The notes under the pieces: generated by a model
Told to the model about the DNA's origin: nothing
Database searches by the model: none
The model's input: the letters and a program-made list of their open reading frames with translations, nothing else
Origin: Roseovarius sp. Pro17
GTDB taxonomy: Bacteria > Pseudomonadota > Alphaproteobacteria > Rhodobacterales > Rhodobacteraceae
Length of the DNA stretch: 64,000 bases
Direction of reading: 5' to 3'
NCBI RefSeq assembly: GCF_035599575.1
Contig: NZ_CP141179.1
Coordinates: forward strand, 3,757,001-3,821,000
Program-made: the position numbers and the translations under genes
Shown here: positions 27,132 through 34,406 of the stretch, piece after piece
Numbering within the stretch: position 1 is the first letter of the stretch
Layout of the letters: every line of letters begins with the position of its first letter

Positions 27132-27686
27132 CTAGCCCCGCGCCAATTCCCGGCGCGCGGCCTCGAAGGTCGCCGCCAATTCACGCAGATCGCCGGCATT
27201 CAGGTTGTCGCCCTTTGCCGCCACCCGCGCACTGGGAAGCATGGGGAACGTCACTAGCGACACTTCCCACAACTCCAGTTCCTGCAAGAGCCTCTGACCC
27301 TTGTTGTTCTTACTCGCCCGCACCGTGCGATACCCAATGCTGAGGCCATCAATTGCACCTGCACCGATCAGCGCGGCGGCTTCACGCCCGCGCCCGATCG
27401 CCTCCAGCAGACGGCCCTTGACGTAAAGCCCGCGCTTGTCCTCTCGCACCTCATCCCAGATGCCGATAGGCTGCGCCGGGTCATGCTGCCACAGCATCTT
27501 GACCTGGCGGCTCTCGGCGCTCAGCTTGGCGAGTGATTTGGTATAGGCACCCGCCATCACCACATCGCCGCCTTGATCGGTGTCGCCAAAATAGCTGGCA
27601 TAACCCTCGATCTCGACGCCGTCCTTGACAGTCAGGTCCGCATCGAACCGTGCAAACTTGCGCTCCAGCCCTGTGTCGATATCCAT
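27132..27686 (-). CDS. GTA g4, HK97-family prohead protease
   Basis: A 184-residue S14/U35-type prohead protease: GVEIEGYASYFGDTDQGGDV, KMLWQHDPAQPIGIW with the catalytic His, GLYVKGRLLE, and GLSIGYRTVRA with the catalytic Ser. It matures the capsid by removing the scaffold region. The start at 27686 is preceded by GGAAAGG. An alternative ATG at 27713 would overlap g3.5 by 4 bp and add nine residues. Longer readings run inside g3.5 and are shadows. Confidence 0.9.
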   Translation of the reverse strand: MDIDTGLERKFARFDADLTVKDGVEIEGYASYFGDTDQGGDVVMAGAYTKSLAKLSAESRQVKMLWQHDPAQPIGIWDEVREDKRGLYVKGRLLEAIGRGREAAALIGAGAIDGLSIGYRTVRASKNNKGQRLLQELELWEVSLVTFPMLPSARVAAKGDNLNAGDLRELAATFEAARRELARG

Positions 27687-27709
27687 ACGCCTCATCCTTT
27701 CCTCAAACC

Positions 27710-27964
27710 TCATGGCACCGCCGTTAGAAGGGGCTGCAATGCCTGTGCCAGCATCGCGCCCGCGATGCCGTAAACCGCCAGCCATAGACGCCGCTCCAGA
27801 CGCTCCATCGCCTCTTCCAGTTTCTTCTGCCGATCTGCCAACGCTTGAAATTTCAGCACCGCCACCCGCTCGTTCGCTTCCAGCCGCAGCGCAGGCGCAC
27901 AATCGAACGCCTCAAAGCCATAGCGCTCTGGCCGCCTGTCATCCGGCCTGCGCTCTTCATTCAT
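27710..27964 (-). CDS. GTA g3.5, head formation protein (RCAP_rcc01685 type)
   Basis: An 84-residue protein with an N-terminal charged part (RPERYGFEAFDCAPALRLEA), a coiled coil (FQALADRQKKLEEAMERLER) and one C-terminal hydrophobic helix (LWLAVYGIAGAMLAQAL). It matches the small protein between portal and protease in RcGTA, described as needed for head formation. It overlaps the portal gene by 8 bp at its start. Confidence 0.88.
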   Translation of the reverse strand: MNEERRPDDRRPERYGFEAFDCAPALRLEANERVAVLKFQALADRQKKLEEAMERLERRLWLAVYGIAGAMLAQALQPLLTAVP

Positions 27965-29150
27965 CCGCGCAACCCGGCTCAGGCAGGGCAGGCAACCCCA
28001 GCAGACTGCGCTTTTCGCCGTCGGTCAGGAAATCAGCGCCTGCAACCCGTGCCCATTGCGCATCGCGTTCAGCGGCCAGCGCAGGCACCTGATCCAGATC
28101 AGGCTTCAGATCCAGCGCCGTGCCTTCGAACCCACTCAACCAGTCCGACAGACTTGCCGCCACTCGGCTCGCCAGCGGCAGAATAGTCAGCCGGAAAAAC
28201 GCCCGGTTCGCCTCCTGATAGTTAGAATAGGTCGCATCCCCCGGTACCCCCAGCAGCATTGGAGGCACGCCAAAGGCCAGCGCAATCTCGCGCGCCGCGC
28301 TCTCCTTGGTCTTCTGAAACTCCATGTCCGAGGGCGAAAATCCCATCGGCTTCCAATCCAGCCCGCCTTCCAGCAGCATCGGCCGCCCTGCGTTGCGCGC
28401 GCCCTGATGATGGCTTTCCATCTCATCCACCAGCCGCTGATACTGATCCGTGCTCAGCGTTCCTTGGCCCTCAGCGCCGCGATAAATAATCGCCCCCGAA
28501 GGCCGCGCCGCATTGTCCAGCAACGCCTTGGACCAACGCGAAGCCGAATTATGCACATCCACGGCCTGTGCCGCTGCCTGCATGGGCGACAGCCCATAGT
28601 GATCGTCCTGCGGATGAAAGCTCTTGATATGACAAACCGCCGGATGTCCCTGGCTTACGTCGAACCGATGCTTGCGGCCGCTCACGGCGTATTCATACGC
28701 TACCGGCCAGCCATCTGCGCCGGGTACAACACTCATCCGGTCCGAGCGCAGCACATGCAGCTCGACCGGCGCGCCATCTGCACCGCCTACGGCTTCGACA
28801 TAGGCATTGCCAGTCAACAGTAGCTGACCATAAAGCGCCTCCAACAACTCTGCGCGTCCCTGCGCAGGGTTCGGGCTGCGGATCAGCGACAGCATCGGAT
28901 GCTCTGCATAACGCTGTTCCGCGTCCTGCAAGACCAGAGGCAGCGCCGCGGCCGCCTCGGCGATCATCTTGACGCAGCGAAAACCCACCGGATTGCCAGC
29001 AAAACCCTGCCGCGTCAGCGTTCCGCTGTCCCGCGCGCTCCACGCCACCCGGTTTGAGCCATGCCATGCCATCACGCGGCCCGCCGCGCTGGCCTTGACC
29101 TCGGGGACGCTAGGCTGCGCCGCGCCTTGCCGAAAGAAGTCCATGATCAT
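27957..29150 (-). CDS. GTA g3, HK97-family portal protein
   Basis: A 397-residue portal: GNPVGFRCVKMIAEAAAALP, LLTGNAYVEAVGG, HIKSFHPQDDHYGLSPMQAA, LDNAARPSGAIIYRG, EIALAFGVPPMLLGVPGDA and YSNYQEANRAFFRLTILPL are standard HK97 portal motifs. It forms the dodecameric ring for DNA packaging. AAGGAG lies nine bases before the ATG. In related clusters it follows the terminase directly. Here an antisense DMSP lyase gene and a 205-bp divergent spacer separate them, so it may need its own promoter or read-through from g1-g2. Confidence 0.95.
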   Translation of the reverse strand: MIMDFFRQGAAQPSVPEVKASAAGRVMAWHGSNRVAWSARDSGTLTRQGFAGNPVGFRCVKMIAEAAAALPLVLQDAEQRYAEHPMLSLIRSPNPAQGRAELLEALYGQLLLTGNAYVEAVGGADGAPVELHVLRSDRMSVVPGADGWPVAYEYAVSGRKHRFDVSQGHPAVCHIKSFHPQDDHYGLSPMQAAAQAVDVHNSASRWSKALLDNAARPSGAIIYRGAEGQGTLSTDQYQRLVDEMESHHQGARNAGRPMLLEGGLDWKPMGFSPSDMEFQKTKESAAREIALAFGVPPMLLGVPGDATYSNYQEANRAFFRLTILPLASRVAASLSDWLSGFEGTALDLKPDLDQVPALAAERDAQWARVAGADFLTDGEKRSLLGLPALPEPGCADE

Positions 29151-29181
29151 CTGTCGTCACTCCTTGCTGTGCCGTACCGAA

Positions 29182-29231
29182 CTTTAGGCGACTGCCTTTG
29201 ATCCGCTGTTGAAGGCATCAGACACCTAAAG
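29182..29231. promoter_or_regulatory. Nested inverted repeat between portal and DMSP lyase genes
   Basis: CTTTAGG (29182-29188) pairs with CCTAAAG (29225-29231), and within it GCCTT (29194-29198) pairs with AAGGC (29212-29216). It lies in the 205-bp divergent region next to an A/T-rich stretch (29232-29251). It could be an operator or a leader hairpin for the portal transcript. Confidence 0.45.
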
Positions 29232-29355
29232 GTTTAAGAAAATTAAATCAGACCGTGCGCTGGTGGGTGCGACCCTTGCTGCGTTGTCCCCAACACGGTT
29301 TTTCTGGGCAACCCTGCACGGCGCCGCTAACGTACAACGGCTAGGAGGCCCCAAA

Positions 29356-29958
29356 ATGCGATCCGAATCTCTGCAAAATTTCCTTGATGCTGCCCAAAGC
29401 GCCTTTGCCACGCGCGTCCAGAATCCGCACGCCACCGCGTCTCTGTCGCGCATCTTTGCAGCACTTGAGACGCACGGAACACCATCGGACGCCCTCGGCT
29501 CCCGGCTTCCACCCTGCGTCCATCTGGAACAGGCGGCCAATCCACAGAATTTCCCTGATCCGACTCTGCACCGCCTGATAGAGACGTTTCAGACGCTCGA
29601 GTCGGATCTTCAATGGTGGCCGCGCAAAGGCGACTGGACCAACGCCGGGCCGGGCTTTGGCGACAATCATGCCAACGCCATGATTGTCGGTCCCGGCGGG
29701 GCCGAGCGGCGCAGCGACGTCTGGATCGGCGCATCACTGGTCGCGCCTAACATCCGCTATCCCGACCACGACCACCCGCCAGAAGAGACCTATCTGGTTC
29801 TCAGCCCCGGTCAGTTCATGCAAGGCTTGGATAACTGGTTCGAGCCGGGCATTGGCGGCACTCTCTACAATCCGCCCGGTATCTTGCACGCGATGCATTC
29901 GGGCGACGCGCCACTTTTCGCCTTTTGGGCGCTCTGGGCCGAACCGCATCCAGCGTGA
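29356..29958 (+). CDS. dddQ: DddQ-like dimethylsulfoniopropionate (DMSP) lyase, cupin
   Basis: A 200-residue cupin matching the DddQ DMSP lyases, which cleave DMSP to dimethyl sulfide and acrylate. The metal/catalytic set is complete: RYPDHDHPPEETYLVLS supplies Tyr135, His138, His140, Glu144 and Tyr146, and YNPPGILHAM supplies His178. The spacing equals the Tyr120/His125/Glu129/Tyr131/His163 set I recall for Ruegeria DddQ. The N-terminal helical half is typical too. TAGGAGG stands seven bases before the ATG. It lies on the plus strand inside the minus-strand GTA cluster, between terminase and portal, with acuI 1.9 kb away. Function is by family; activity is not proven. Confidence 0.87.
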   Translation: MRSESLQNFLDAAQSAFATRVQNPHATASLSRIFAALETHGTPSDALGSRLPPCVHLEQAANPQNFPDPTLHRLIETFQTLESDLQWWPRKGDWTNAGPGFGDNHANAMIVGPGGAERRSDVWIGASLVAPNIRYPDHDHPPEETYLVLSPGQFMQGLDNWFEPGIGGTLYNPPGILHAMHSGDAPLFAFWALWAEPHPA

Positions 29959-29962
29959 TCGC

Positions 29963-29991
29963 GCCGGGCGGCCTAGGTCAGACCGCCCGGC
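29963..29991. terminator. Hairpin between dddQ-like gene and terminase gene
   Basis: GCCGGGCGG (29963-29971) pairs perfectly with CCGCCCGGC (29983-29991) around an 11-nt loop, four bases after the dddQ-like stop and seven bases past the terminase stop on the other strand. No strong T run follows on either side, so it is a probable bidirectional but incomplete terminator. Confidence 0.55.
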
Positions 29992-29998
29992 TAACGCC

Positions 29999-31375
29999 TT
30001 AAACCGCTCGCACCCGTGGGTGTCGCCACTTTGCCGCTGGTTCGATCATCAGTTCATGTAAGGCCCAGACCAGCGCATCGACGCGATCAGGGCTGCCCTT
30101 GCCCTCGTAGCCCTGCACGGTCATCGCGCACATCTGATCCTCCAGATCGCCTAGCCCGCGCAAGTGATGCACGCGTCCCTGCTCATACAATGCCGCAATA
30201 GGCTCGGCCCGCGCCACCTTGCCCCGGCTTGCATGAACGGTCTTGATCGGGACCATGGGGTCGATTTGCCGGATGACCTCCGATACCATCTCACCACCCT
30301 GATTGACCTCGGCGACCAGTCGCTCGGCCCCCCATGACTGCATCGCGCGCACGGATGCAGCCGCCCATTTGGCCGGGCTGGCTGCGCTGACCGACTCGTC
30401 AGCCAGCACATAGGCGCGCCAATCCTGCACCGGTCCCCGCGTGATTGCGCCGACCACGACGATCCCGCACTCATCTGCCTTTGGACCACCCGTCACAGGT
30501 GGGTCGACCGCCACGACAATACGATCCATCTCGGGCGCTAACTCCACCCGGATCTCTTCCAGCATACTGGTCGTCCACAATGCCCCTTCCGCATCCTCCA
30601 TCAGAACGCCGTCCAGTTCCTGGCGCCCTAACCGCGTCCCGGCATAGCGCGTGCGCACCTCCTCCAAAAAGCTCTCGGCCAGAAACGCCTTGTTCGCCTC
30701 AGTTGGGGCGCTGGTCGTGACGGTCGAAGACGATTTTAGCAACTCCTTCAAAACCCCCACGTTGCGCGGCGTCGTCGTCACGCAGACGCGCGGTCGCTCC
30801 CCTAATCGCAACGCGAACTGAAGCATATCCCAAGTCTCGCGCGCCTTCTTCCACTTCGCCATCTCGTCGACCCACGCCCCGTCGAACTGCGGCCCGCGCA
30901 ACCCCTCCGGCTCATGCGCGGAAAACACCTGCGCGACGGCCCCGTTCGGCCAGATCAGCCGCGCCTTGGACGCCTGCCACTCAGGTCGCCTGTCGGGCGG
31001 AGAGCAGGCCAATATACCGCTCTCGCCGAACACCATTACGTCTCTAACCTGCGCTACAGTCTCTCCAATCAGTGCCAGCCGCCGGCACGGCCCAGCGTCC
31101 AAGGGTGTCGATCCTTCGACCTGCGCGCGCACCCACTCCGCCCCGGCGCGGGTTTTCCCCGCGCCGCGACCGCCCATGATGACCCATGACCGCCAGTCGC
31201 CCTCAGGCGGCAGCTGATGTTTCATCGCCCAGAACTCGAACAGATAGGGCAGCGCCAGCAGTTCCCCTTCATCAAGGCTATCTAGGAAAGCGTCCCGGAC
31301 ATCCGGCCCTTCTGAGGCGATCCAGACGGCACCCGATCGAATCCCGTGCTGCGTCCATGTCGAGGGCGTATCCAT
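29999..31375 (-). CDS. GTA g2, terminase large subunit
   Basis: A 458-residue packaging motor. The ATPase part carries Walker A WVIMGGRGAGKTRAGAEW near residue 70 and Walker B FDGAWVDEMAKW. The nuclease part shows IVVAVDPPVTGGPKADECG, LVAEVNQGGEMVSEVI and GSPDRVDALVWALHELM with acidic residues. It drives headful packaging of host DNA into GTA heads. The ATG at 31375 with GGGGA upstream is preferred. It still overlaps g1 by 98 bp, and an ATG at 31411 would lengthen the overlap to 134 bp. Confidence 0.94.
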   Translation of the reverse strand: MDTPSTWTQHGIRSGAVWIASEGPDVRDAFLDSLDEGELLALPYLFEFWAMKHQLPPEGDWRSWVIMGGRGAGKTRAGAEWVRAQVEGSTPLDAGPCRRLALIGETVAQVRDVMVFGESGILACSPPDRRPEWQASKARLIWPNGAVAQVFSAHEPEGLRGPQFDGAWVDEMAKWKKARETWDMLQFALRLGERPRVCVTTTPRNVGVLKELLKSSSTVTTSAPTEANKAFLAESFLEEVRTRYAGTRLGRQELDGVLMEDAEGALWTTSMLEEIRVELAPEMDRIVVAVDPPVTGGPKADECGIVVVGAITRGPVQDWRAYVLADESVSAASPAKWAAASVRAMQSWGAERLVAEVNQGGEMVSEVIRQIDPMVPIKTVHASRGKVARAEPIAALYEQGRVHHLRGLGDLEDQMCAMTVQGYEGKGSPDRVDALVWALHELMIEPAAKWRHPRVRAV

Positions 31376-31619
31376 TGACGATCCCCTGTTCTTTCTTCTT
31401 GCGTTGCTCAAGTTGTGTCTCCGCTTCTATTGCCATTTTCAGCCATTGCCGAATGTCGCCCAGAATTCGGCTTCGGTTTTTGATATCGTCAAAATCCTCG
31501 GCCCGGACCTTGTCCGACAGCGCCTCCAGATCCTCACACATGCCGCGCAGCTGACGTTCCAGCGTAGTGACAGTCGCGCTCAGACCCGAGGGGCCTTCTT
31601 CGGGTGTTATCAAACTCAT
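31278..31619 (-). CDS. GTA g1, small terminase-like protein
   Basis: A 113-residue, mostly helical protein with a coiled coil (LERQLRGMCEDLEALSDKV) and SRILGDIRQWLKMAIEAE, ending in IGCRLDRLRRAGCPGRFPR. It matches the RcGTA g1 family, identified there as the small terminase subunit. It is the first gene of the GTA block; the main promoter should lie upstream (31.62-31.82 kb). Its 3' end overlaps the terminase large subunit gene in another frame by about 100 bp. Confidence 0.87.
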   Translation of the reverse strand: MSLITPEEGPSGLSATVTTLERQLRGMCEDLEALSDKVRAEDFDDIKNRSRILGDIRQWLKMAIEAETQLEQRKKKEQGIVNGYALDMDAARDSIGCRLDRLRRAGCPGRFPR

Positions 31620-31673
31620 TCGTGATCACTGCCTCATGCGATTGCGTTGTTGCCCCACCGCCCGCGCAAAATG

Positions 31674-31703
31674 AAAAAGCGACCGCCGAGGTTTTACCCT
31701 CGG
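31674..31703 (-). terminator. Intrinsic terminator between acuI and the GTA cluster
   Basis: On the minus strand CCGAGG (31703-31698) pairs with CCTCGG (31691-31686) around GTAAAA, extended by flanking GCGGCC/GGTCGC pairing with a bulge. CTTTTTCATTTT follows (31679-31668). It stops minus-strand transcripts coming from acuI, and also any transcript from the promoter at 31737-31765, before GTA g1. Confidence 0.8.
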
Positions 31704-31729
31704 GGCCGCTTGCCCACTTCTTCCAGCAT
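31694..31729 (-). CDS. Possible leaderless 11-codon leader peptide upstream of GTA g1
   Basis: An ATG at 31729 opens the frame MLEEVGKRPRG, with a TAA at 31696-31694 lying in the loop of the terminator hairpin. The predicted transcription start is within one or two bases of the ATG. A stop codon inside the hairpin loop is what a translation-coupled attenuator would show, but chance cannot be excluded for so short a frame. Confidence 0.25.
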   Translation of the reverse strand: MLEEVGKRPRG

Positions 31730-31736
31730 GTCACAA

Positions 31737-31765
31737 CCTATACGCGAGACCGTTCGCAAAGTCAA
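31737..31765 (-). promoter_or_regulatory. Sigma-70-like promoter upstream of GTA g1
   Basis: On the minus strand TTGACT (31765-31760) and TATAGG (31742-31737) are separated by exactly 17 bp. The expected start point is near 31730, next to an ATG at 31729. The promoter points towards g1, but the terminator hairpin lies between them. Confidence 0.55.
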
Positions 31766-31823
31766 ACGATTTCAATAGGCTGAGCGACTCTAACCGCCCG
31801 TATTGATCACACTTTCTTAAGGT

Positions 31824-32822
31824 TTAGCCGTTCACGTCCACCACAACGCGACCCTTCACCTTACCCTTCAGGATATCCTGGCCCAGTTCCGGCAGATCGC
31901 TCAGCGTGGCCGGTTGCACCATCGCTTCCAGCTTCTCCATCGGCAGATCCGACGCGATCCGCTTCCACGCTTCGACACGCCGCTCATATGGCTGCATGAC
32001 CGAATCGATGCCCAAGAGGTTCACTCCCCGCAGGATAAACGGCGTAATCAGCGCGCCCTCGATAGGCGCGCCGCCTGCCAGACCAATCGCGGCGACGGAC
32101 GAGCCGTACTTCATCTGCTTCAGTACCCGCCCCAGCATCACACCGGCCACCGCATCGACGCAGCCCGACCATTTCTCGGCCTCCAGAGGCTTCCGCGTGA
32201 CTTCGGTCAGTTCGTCACGGGGCACGATCTGCGTCGCCCCCAAGTCTTTCAGATAATCTTCCGTCTCGGGTCGTCCCGTCACCGCGGCCACCTTGTAGCC
32301 CAACTGCGACAGTACGGCGACAGCCACGCTCCCCACGCCGCCAGCGGCCCCCGTCACCAGCACCGGATCCGCGTCGGGCACCAGCCCCGCATCCTCCAGC
32401 GCCATGATTGCGAGCATCGCGGTTAATCCCGCCGTGCCCACTGCCATCGCCTGACGCGTGTCCAGACCGTCTGGCAAAGGCACCAGCCAGTCGGCCTTGA
32501 CCCGCGCTTTTTGAGAGTAGCCGCCCCAGTGCGCCTCACCCACGCGCCAGCCGGTCAGAACCACCTTGTCGCCCGCCTTGTAGCGCGCGTCATCCGACGA
32601 CTCGATCGTGCCGGCAAAATCAATCCCCGGCACATGCGGATATTTCCGTACCAGCCCACCACCGGGCCCGATGCAAAGACCATCCTTGTAGTTGACCGTC
32701 GAATATTCGACCGCCACCGTCACGTCGCCATCGGGCAGATCACTCTCGGATAGCTGGGTCACAGCGGCGCTGGTCTTGCCGCTCTCTTCGTCCTTACTTA
32801 CGACCAAGGCGTTGAACGTCAT
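31824..32822 (-). CDS. acuI: Acrylyl-CoA reductase AcuI (zinc-free MDR family)
   Basis: A 332-residue YhdH/AcuI-type medium-chain reductase: VEYSTVNYKDGLCIGPGGG, HVPGIDFAGTIESSDD, WGGYSQKARV, the NADPH-binding VLVTGAAGGVGSVAVAVL, and IGLAGGAPIEGALITPFILRG near the C-terminus. AcuI reduces acryloyl-CoA to propionyl-CoA and so detoxifies the acrylate released from DMSP by DddQ/DddL lyases. AAGGAG precedes the ATG by seven bases. It lies immediately upstream of the GTA block, 1.9 kb from the DddQ-like gene, which supports both assignments. Confidence 0.92.
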   Translation of the reverse strand: MTFNALVVSKDEESGKTSAAVTQLSESDLPDGDVTVAVEYSTVNYKDGLCIGPGGGLVRKYPHVPGIDFAGTIESSDDARYKAGDKVVLTGWRVGEAHWGGYSQKARVKADWLVPLPDGLDTRQAMAVGTAGLTAMLAIMALEDAGLVPDADPVLVTGAAGGVGSVAVAVLSQLGYKVAAVTGRPETEDYLKDLGATQIVPRDELTEVTRKPLEAEKWSGCVDAVAGVMLGRVLKQMKYGSSVAAIGLAGGAPIEGALITPFILRGVNLLGIDSVMQPYERRVEAWKRIASDLPMEKLEAMVQPATLSDLPELGQDILKGKVKGRVVVDVNG

Positions 32823-32897
32823 GTCTCGTCTCCTTCTGGGGTTAAGGTCAGAACGCGGCCTGACACTATCCGTTCCGTGTGGCTGCGACCCGATCGC

Positions 32898-34388
32898 CTA
32901 CTCACCGGGCGTCCAGTCCATACCGCGATCAATGGGAAAGATCGGCCGCGCGATCTTCTCAAACGCGAACAGATCCAGATTCGAACTGGTGATCCCTGCG
33001 CTCGCACATTCCAGTACGATCCGCGATAGCGGGCCAAAGACAGGGCGGCAATACATCCGCGACTTGAGGATCAAAAACCGCGCCGCGATGGGGTCGATGC
33101 CTGCGCACGCGAACACACCCAAATCCCAAGGTTCATGCGGGCGCTCGGTGATCAGAACAGTTGCCGCACCCATCTCCAGTACCGCAGCGCGCCCCATGTC
33201 GCAGGTCTGCCCTGTATAGATCGGCCCGCTAACAACATAACGACCTTCCCCAACAAAGCCCACAACGCCACTTAGAGCCAATGGAGCCTTCGCAGGAAAC
33301 CCCTCCAGAGGCACCTTGTTTCCCAGCGCGATCGTTATCTCGGCCCCGGTTCCAGCCGCTCTCATCTGCGCAACGACCTCGGGATCGCAAATCGGCCCGG
33401 CGATAATGCCAGTCAATCCGGCGTCCAGCGCCGCCTCCAACACACCGATTGTGTCGCAGGTGCCGCCCGACATACAGTTATCACCATGATCCAGTAACAA
33501 AACCGGGCCATCCCCCGGCTCTTCGGAGGCGCGCACGGCGCTGGCCAGCGTCTCGGCCAAGGGCGCCTCATTATAGACAAACCCTTCCCGCCCCGACCAT
33601 GCCGCGCGGGCCAGTTCATCGGCCACTCCGCGCGCCAGTGCAGCGTTGTTCGCGACAGCGACGACCGATACGCCAACATCGGCAATGTCAGATAGTGGAA
33701 ACCCGCCAAAGACCGTCACCGCATGAACGCCTTCGCGCAATTCCGCCTCGCGCGCAGCCGCCACGAGGTCGGTCATGATCCCCGGCTCTTCGGTGTTCAT
33801 CTTCAATGTTTGTGCCAGGATCGGCGGATGCGACAGCGCCATGACCGGCGCTGGACCGCCCTGCAACATGGCATCCATCATGCGCACCACGTGGCGACCC
33901 GTCTCGTACATGTCGATATGCGGATAGGTCTTGAACCCGGCAATGCAGTCACAATTTTCGACCATCCGCGTGGTGATATTGCCATGCAGGTCCAGCGCCA
34001 CGCCCATCGGCACACCCGGTGCTGCGGTCCGCAAACGCGCCAGCAACTCGCCCTCGCAGTCGTCGATACCGCGCGCCACCATCGCGCCGTGCAGGTCAAG
34101 CAGGATCGCATCGCAGCCATCCTGCACCGCCTCCACTATCGGCGCGGCCAGCGCCTCGAACACGTCTGCTTCTGCCGGTCCGCTGGGGTTGGCCGTCGCG
34201 CACAGCGGTGTCACCAACTCCGCACCCTGAGCCTGAGCATATTCAATGAACGCCCCAAAGGCGGTTGCCGACCCAGTGCCGAATTCCAGCGCCGCCGCGC
34301 CATGTAGCGGGCCAAAATCCTCCAGCGGTGTCTGCACGGGCGAAAACGTGTTTGTCTCATGATTGAAACGGGCGGCGACGATACGCAT
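32898..34388 (-). CDS. M81-family (MlrC-like) metallopeptidase
   Basis: A 496-residue protein with the N-terminal DUF1485/M81 domain (RFNHETNTFSPVQTPLEDF, DAILLDLHGAMVARGIDDCE, LDLHGNITTRMVENCDCIAG, GFKTYPHIDMYETG) supplying His/Asp zinc ligands, and the MlrC C-terminal domain (DHGDNCMSGGTCDT, VLITERPHEPWDLGVFACAG, LILKSRMYCRPVFGPLS). MlrC is known from microcystin degradation; most homologues probably act on other small peptides or amides. An AGAGGA ribosome site precedes the ATG. It lies 75 bp upstream of acuI and 18 bp downstream of the DMT transporter, so co-transcription is likely. Confidence 0.88.
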   Translation of the reverse strand: MRIVAARFNHETNTFSPVQTPLEDFGPLHGAAALEFGTGSATAFGAFIEYAQAQGAELVTPLCATANPSGPAEADVFEALAAPIVEAVQDGCDAILLDLHGAMVARGIDDCEGELLARLRTAAPGVPMGVALDLHGNITTRMVENCDCIAGFKTYPHIDMYETGRHVVRMMDAMLQGGPAPVMALSHPPILAQTLKMNTEEPGIMTDLVAAAREAELREGVHAVTVFGGFPLSDIADVGVSVVAVANNAALARGVADELARAAWSGREGFVYNEAPLAETLASAVRASEEPGDGPVLLLDHGDNCMSGGTCDTIGVLEAALDAGLTGIIAGPICDPEVVAQMRAAGTGAEITIALGNKVPLEGFPAKAPLALSGVVGFVGEGRYVVSGPIYTGQTCDMGRAAVLEMGAATVLITERPHEPWDLGVFACAGIDPIAARFLILKSRMYCRPVFGPLSRIVLECASAGITSSNLDLFAFEKIARPIFPIDRGMDWTPGE

Positions 34389-34406
34389 GGCAGGGTTCCT
34401 CTTGGG

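Noticed and set aside
27713..27902. An upstream extension of the GTA prohead protease by 63 or more codons
   Set aside because: It lies inside g3.5 in another frame and has no protease-like sequence.
29327..29737. Minus-strand frames opposite the DddQ-like gene, which would keep the GTA block on one strand
   Set aside because: They lack GTA-like content, while the plus-strand frame has a full cupin with conserved residues and a strong ribosome site.
16805..31619. The phage-like block as an active prophage
   Set aside because: Gene set, order and short tape measure match a gene transfer agent. No integrase, repressor, replication or lysis genes are present in the block.
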